This document shows, piece after piece, positions 63,354 to 64,000 of a stretch of 64,000 nt of DNA. Numbering within the stretch: position 1 is the stretch's first letter; every line of letters starts with the position of its first letter. The notes below the pieces were generated by a model. It did not search any database, was not told where the DNA came from, and saw only the letters and a list, made by a program, of their open reading frames with translations. Position numbers and translations under genes: made by a program. This DNA comes from Neoceratodus forsteri. Lineage: Eukaryota > Chordata > Ceratodontiformes > Ceratodontidae. The DNA lies in the NCBI GenBank assembly GCA_016271365.2, contig CM057450.1:1806685967-1806749966 (forward strand). Direction: 5' to 3'.

Positions 63354-64000
63354 GGCAACATCCTGATACTATCAGGTCCTCTGGAGAATATTGTCCAGTA
63401 TACTTATCTAGAATTTCAGTATAACTTTTCTAGTAGCCTTAATTTACAGCAGTATCTTAACATAGGTGTTAGTACTGTACATTTATTGGTATAAAGATGT
63501 TGTTTAAAGCTTATCAGCAGAACTGGTCACCACCCTAAATTTTCTGAGGAAAGGGGTCCTGTATGGTTAGCCCTCGCCTTTTTATTGGGGTCAAGTGCTT
63601 ATAGCTAGGTTTTGTAATATGTTCTGATTGTTATTTTGAAAAGAAGTCTTGAGCAGGTCCTCTTGAAGGAAGCAACCATGCAGCCCTACAGAGAGGGGAC
63701 ATTACAGCCTGGTTAAGGTAGGCTCTTATGTTATGTGTTGATTGCTTGATATACTGTACGTTACTTTATTGGATGTATTGAAGAAGGTTTGTTCTGACTC
63801 ATGAACAGTAAATAATTTTTTATAACATTGTGGCAAAAATATGAACTGACCACCATAGCTGGAATGTTCATGTTATTGGGATTCTAGTGTTGGTAGGACA
63901 GTCTAAAAGTTTACACTGTACCAGTTATCCATGGTAAGGGTGTACATTTGCCCAAATATAATTATTCTTCCCCATGGACAACGTTGGAACTAACAGAAAA

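Larger units (their letters stand above)
63040..64000 (+). mobile_element. DIRS-type element, right end, cut by the window edge
   Basis: The recombinase C-terminus (63047-63139) is followed about 125 bases later by a palindromic internal complementary region (63265-63353) and, 710 bases downstream, by ATTATTC..CCCC..GGACAACGTTGGAAC..ACAGAAAA (63961-64000), which resembles its left half. The order recombinase, internal complementary region, right terminal repeat is the same as in the element at 10862-15035, where the repeat spacing is about 445 bases. The upstream border is not recognisable. Confidence 0.7.

Overview
The window reads as intergenic or intronic DNA from a large, repeat-rich vertebrate genome. 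I could not support any host protein-coding exon, rRNA or functional tRNA. Almost everything recognisable is a dead or dying retroelement: CR1-like LINEs with octamer tails, L2-like LINEs, Tx1/L1-like LINEs with poly-A tails and target duplications, DIRS tyrosine-recombinase elements, one Ty3/gypsy LTR element, Penelope-like fragments, a pogo/Tigger-type MITE, palindromic MITEs and tRNA-headed SINE material. DIRS, Penelope, CR1, L2 and Tx1-like L1 together argue against a mammal or bird. An amphibian (for example a caecilian), non-avian reptile or lobe-finned fish would fit. That placement is inference, because no host gene is available to test it.

Layout. 0.5-5 kb: a CR1 3' end (-), an L2-like 3' end (+), microsatellites and hairpin repeats. 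5-16.4 kb: one minus-strand L2-like LINE interrupted by a TA-flanked MITE (6498-7471) and by a gypsy element (8127-15514). One LTR of the gypsy element was split by a DIRS element (10862-15035). An 83-bp tandem array lies at the LINE's 5' side. 16.7-20.4 kb: a fairly complete L2-like LINE (+). 20.4-28.1 kb: a minus-strand L2-like LINE split by a Tx1/L1 element (+) with a 12-bp target duplication, itself split by another L2-like LINE (-). 28.6-33.5 kb: a CR1 tail, then a DIRS RT/RNase H region (+) split by a CR1 (-). 33.7-41.8 kb: two head-to-head CR1s, the second split by a nearly intact CR1 of another subfamily (36943-40088). 44.1-50.4 kb: a Penelope RT fragment, several CR1 copies and an L2-like LINE with an inverted partner. 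50.6-54.4 kb: an L2-like LINE (+) with a canonical 2A-like motif. 54.7-57.9 kb: SINE and MITE material and a Penelope GIY-YIG remnant. 58-60.6 kb: a CR1 split by a Tx1/L1 element with a 14-bp target duplication. 61.7-64 kb: a minus-strand LINE C-terminus and the right end of another DIRS element, cut by the window edge.

The most informative observations are four. (1) The DIRS element shows its inverted termini, an internal complementary region equal to the joined ends, and a duplication-free insertion read against the sister LTR. (2) Four separate L2-like LINEs carry a 2A-like (NPGP) motif just upstream of the endonuclease. (3) Perfect snap-back duplications sit at the 5' ends of two CR1 copies. 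(4) One CR1 ORF2 is open over about 937 codons except for one frameshift in an A/T run. Nested order gives a relative insertion history. Domain calls were made by eye from family motifs, and element borders are good to a few bases only where a junction is described.
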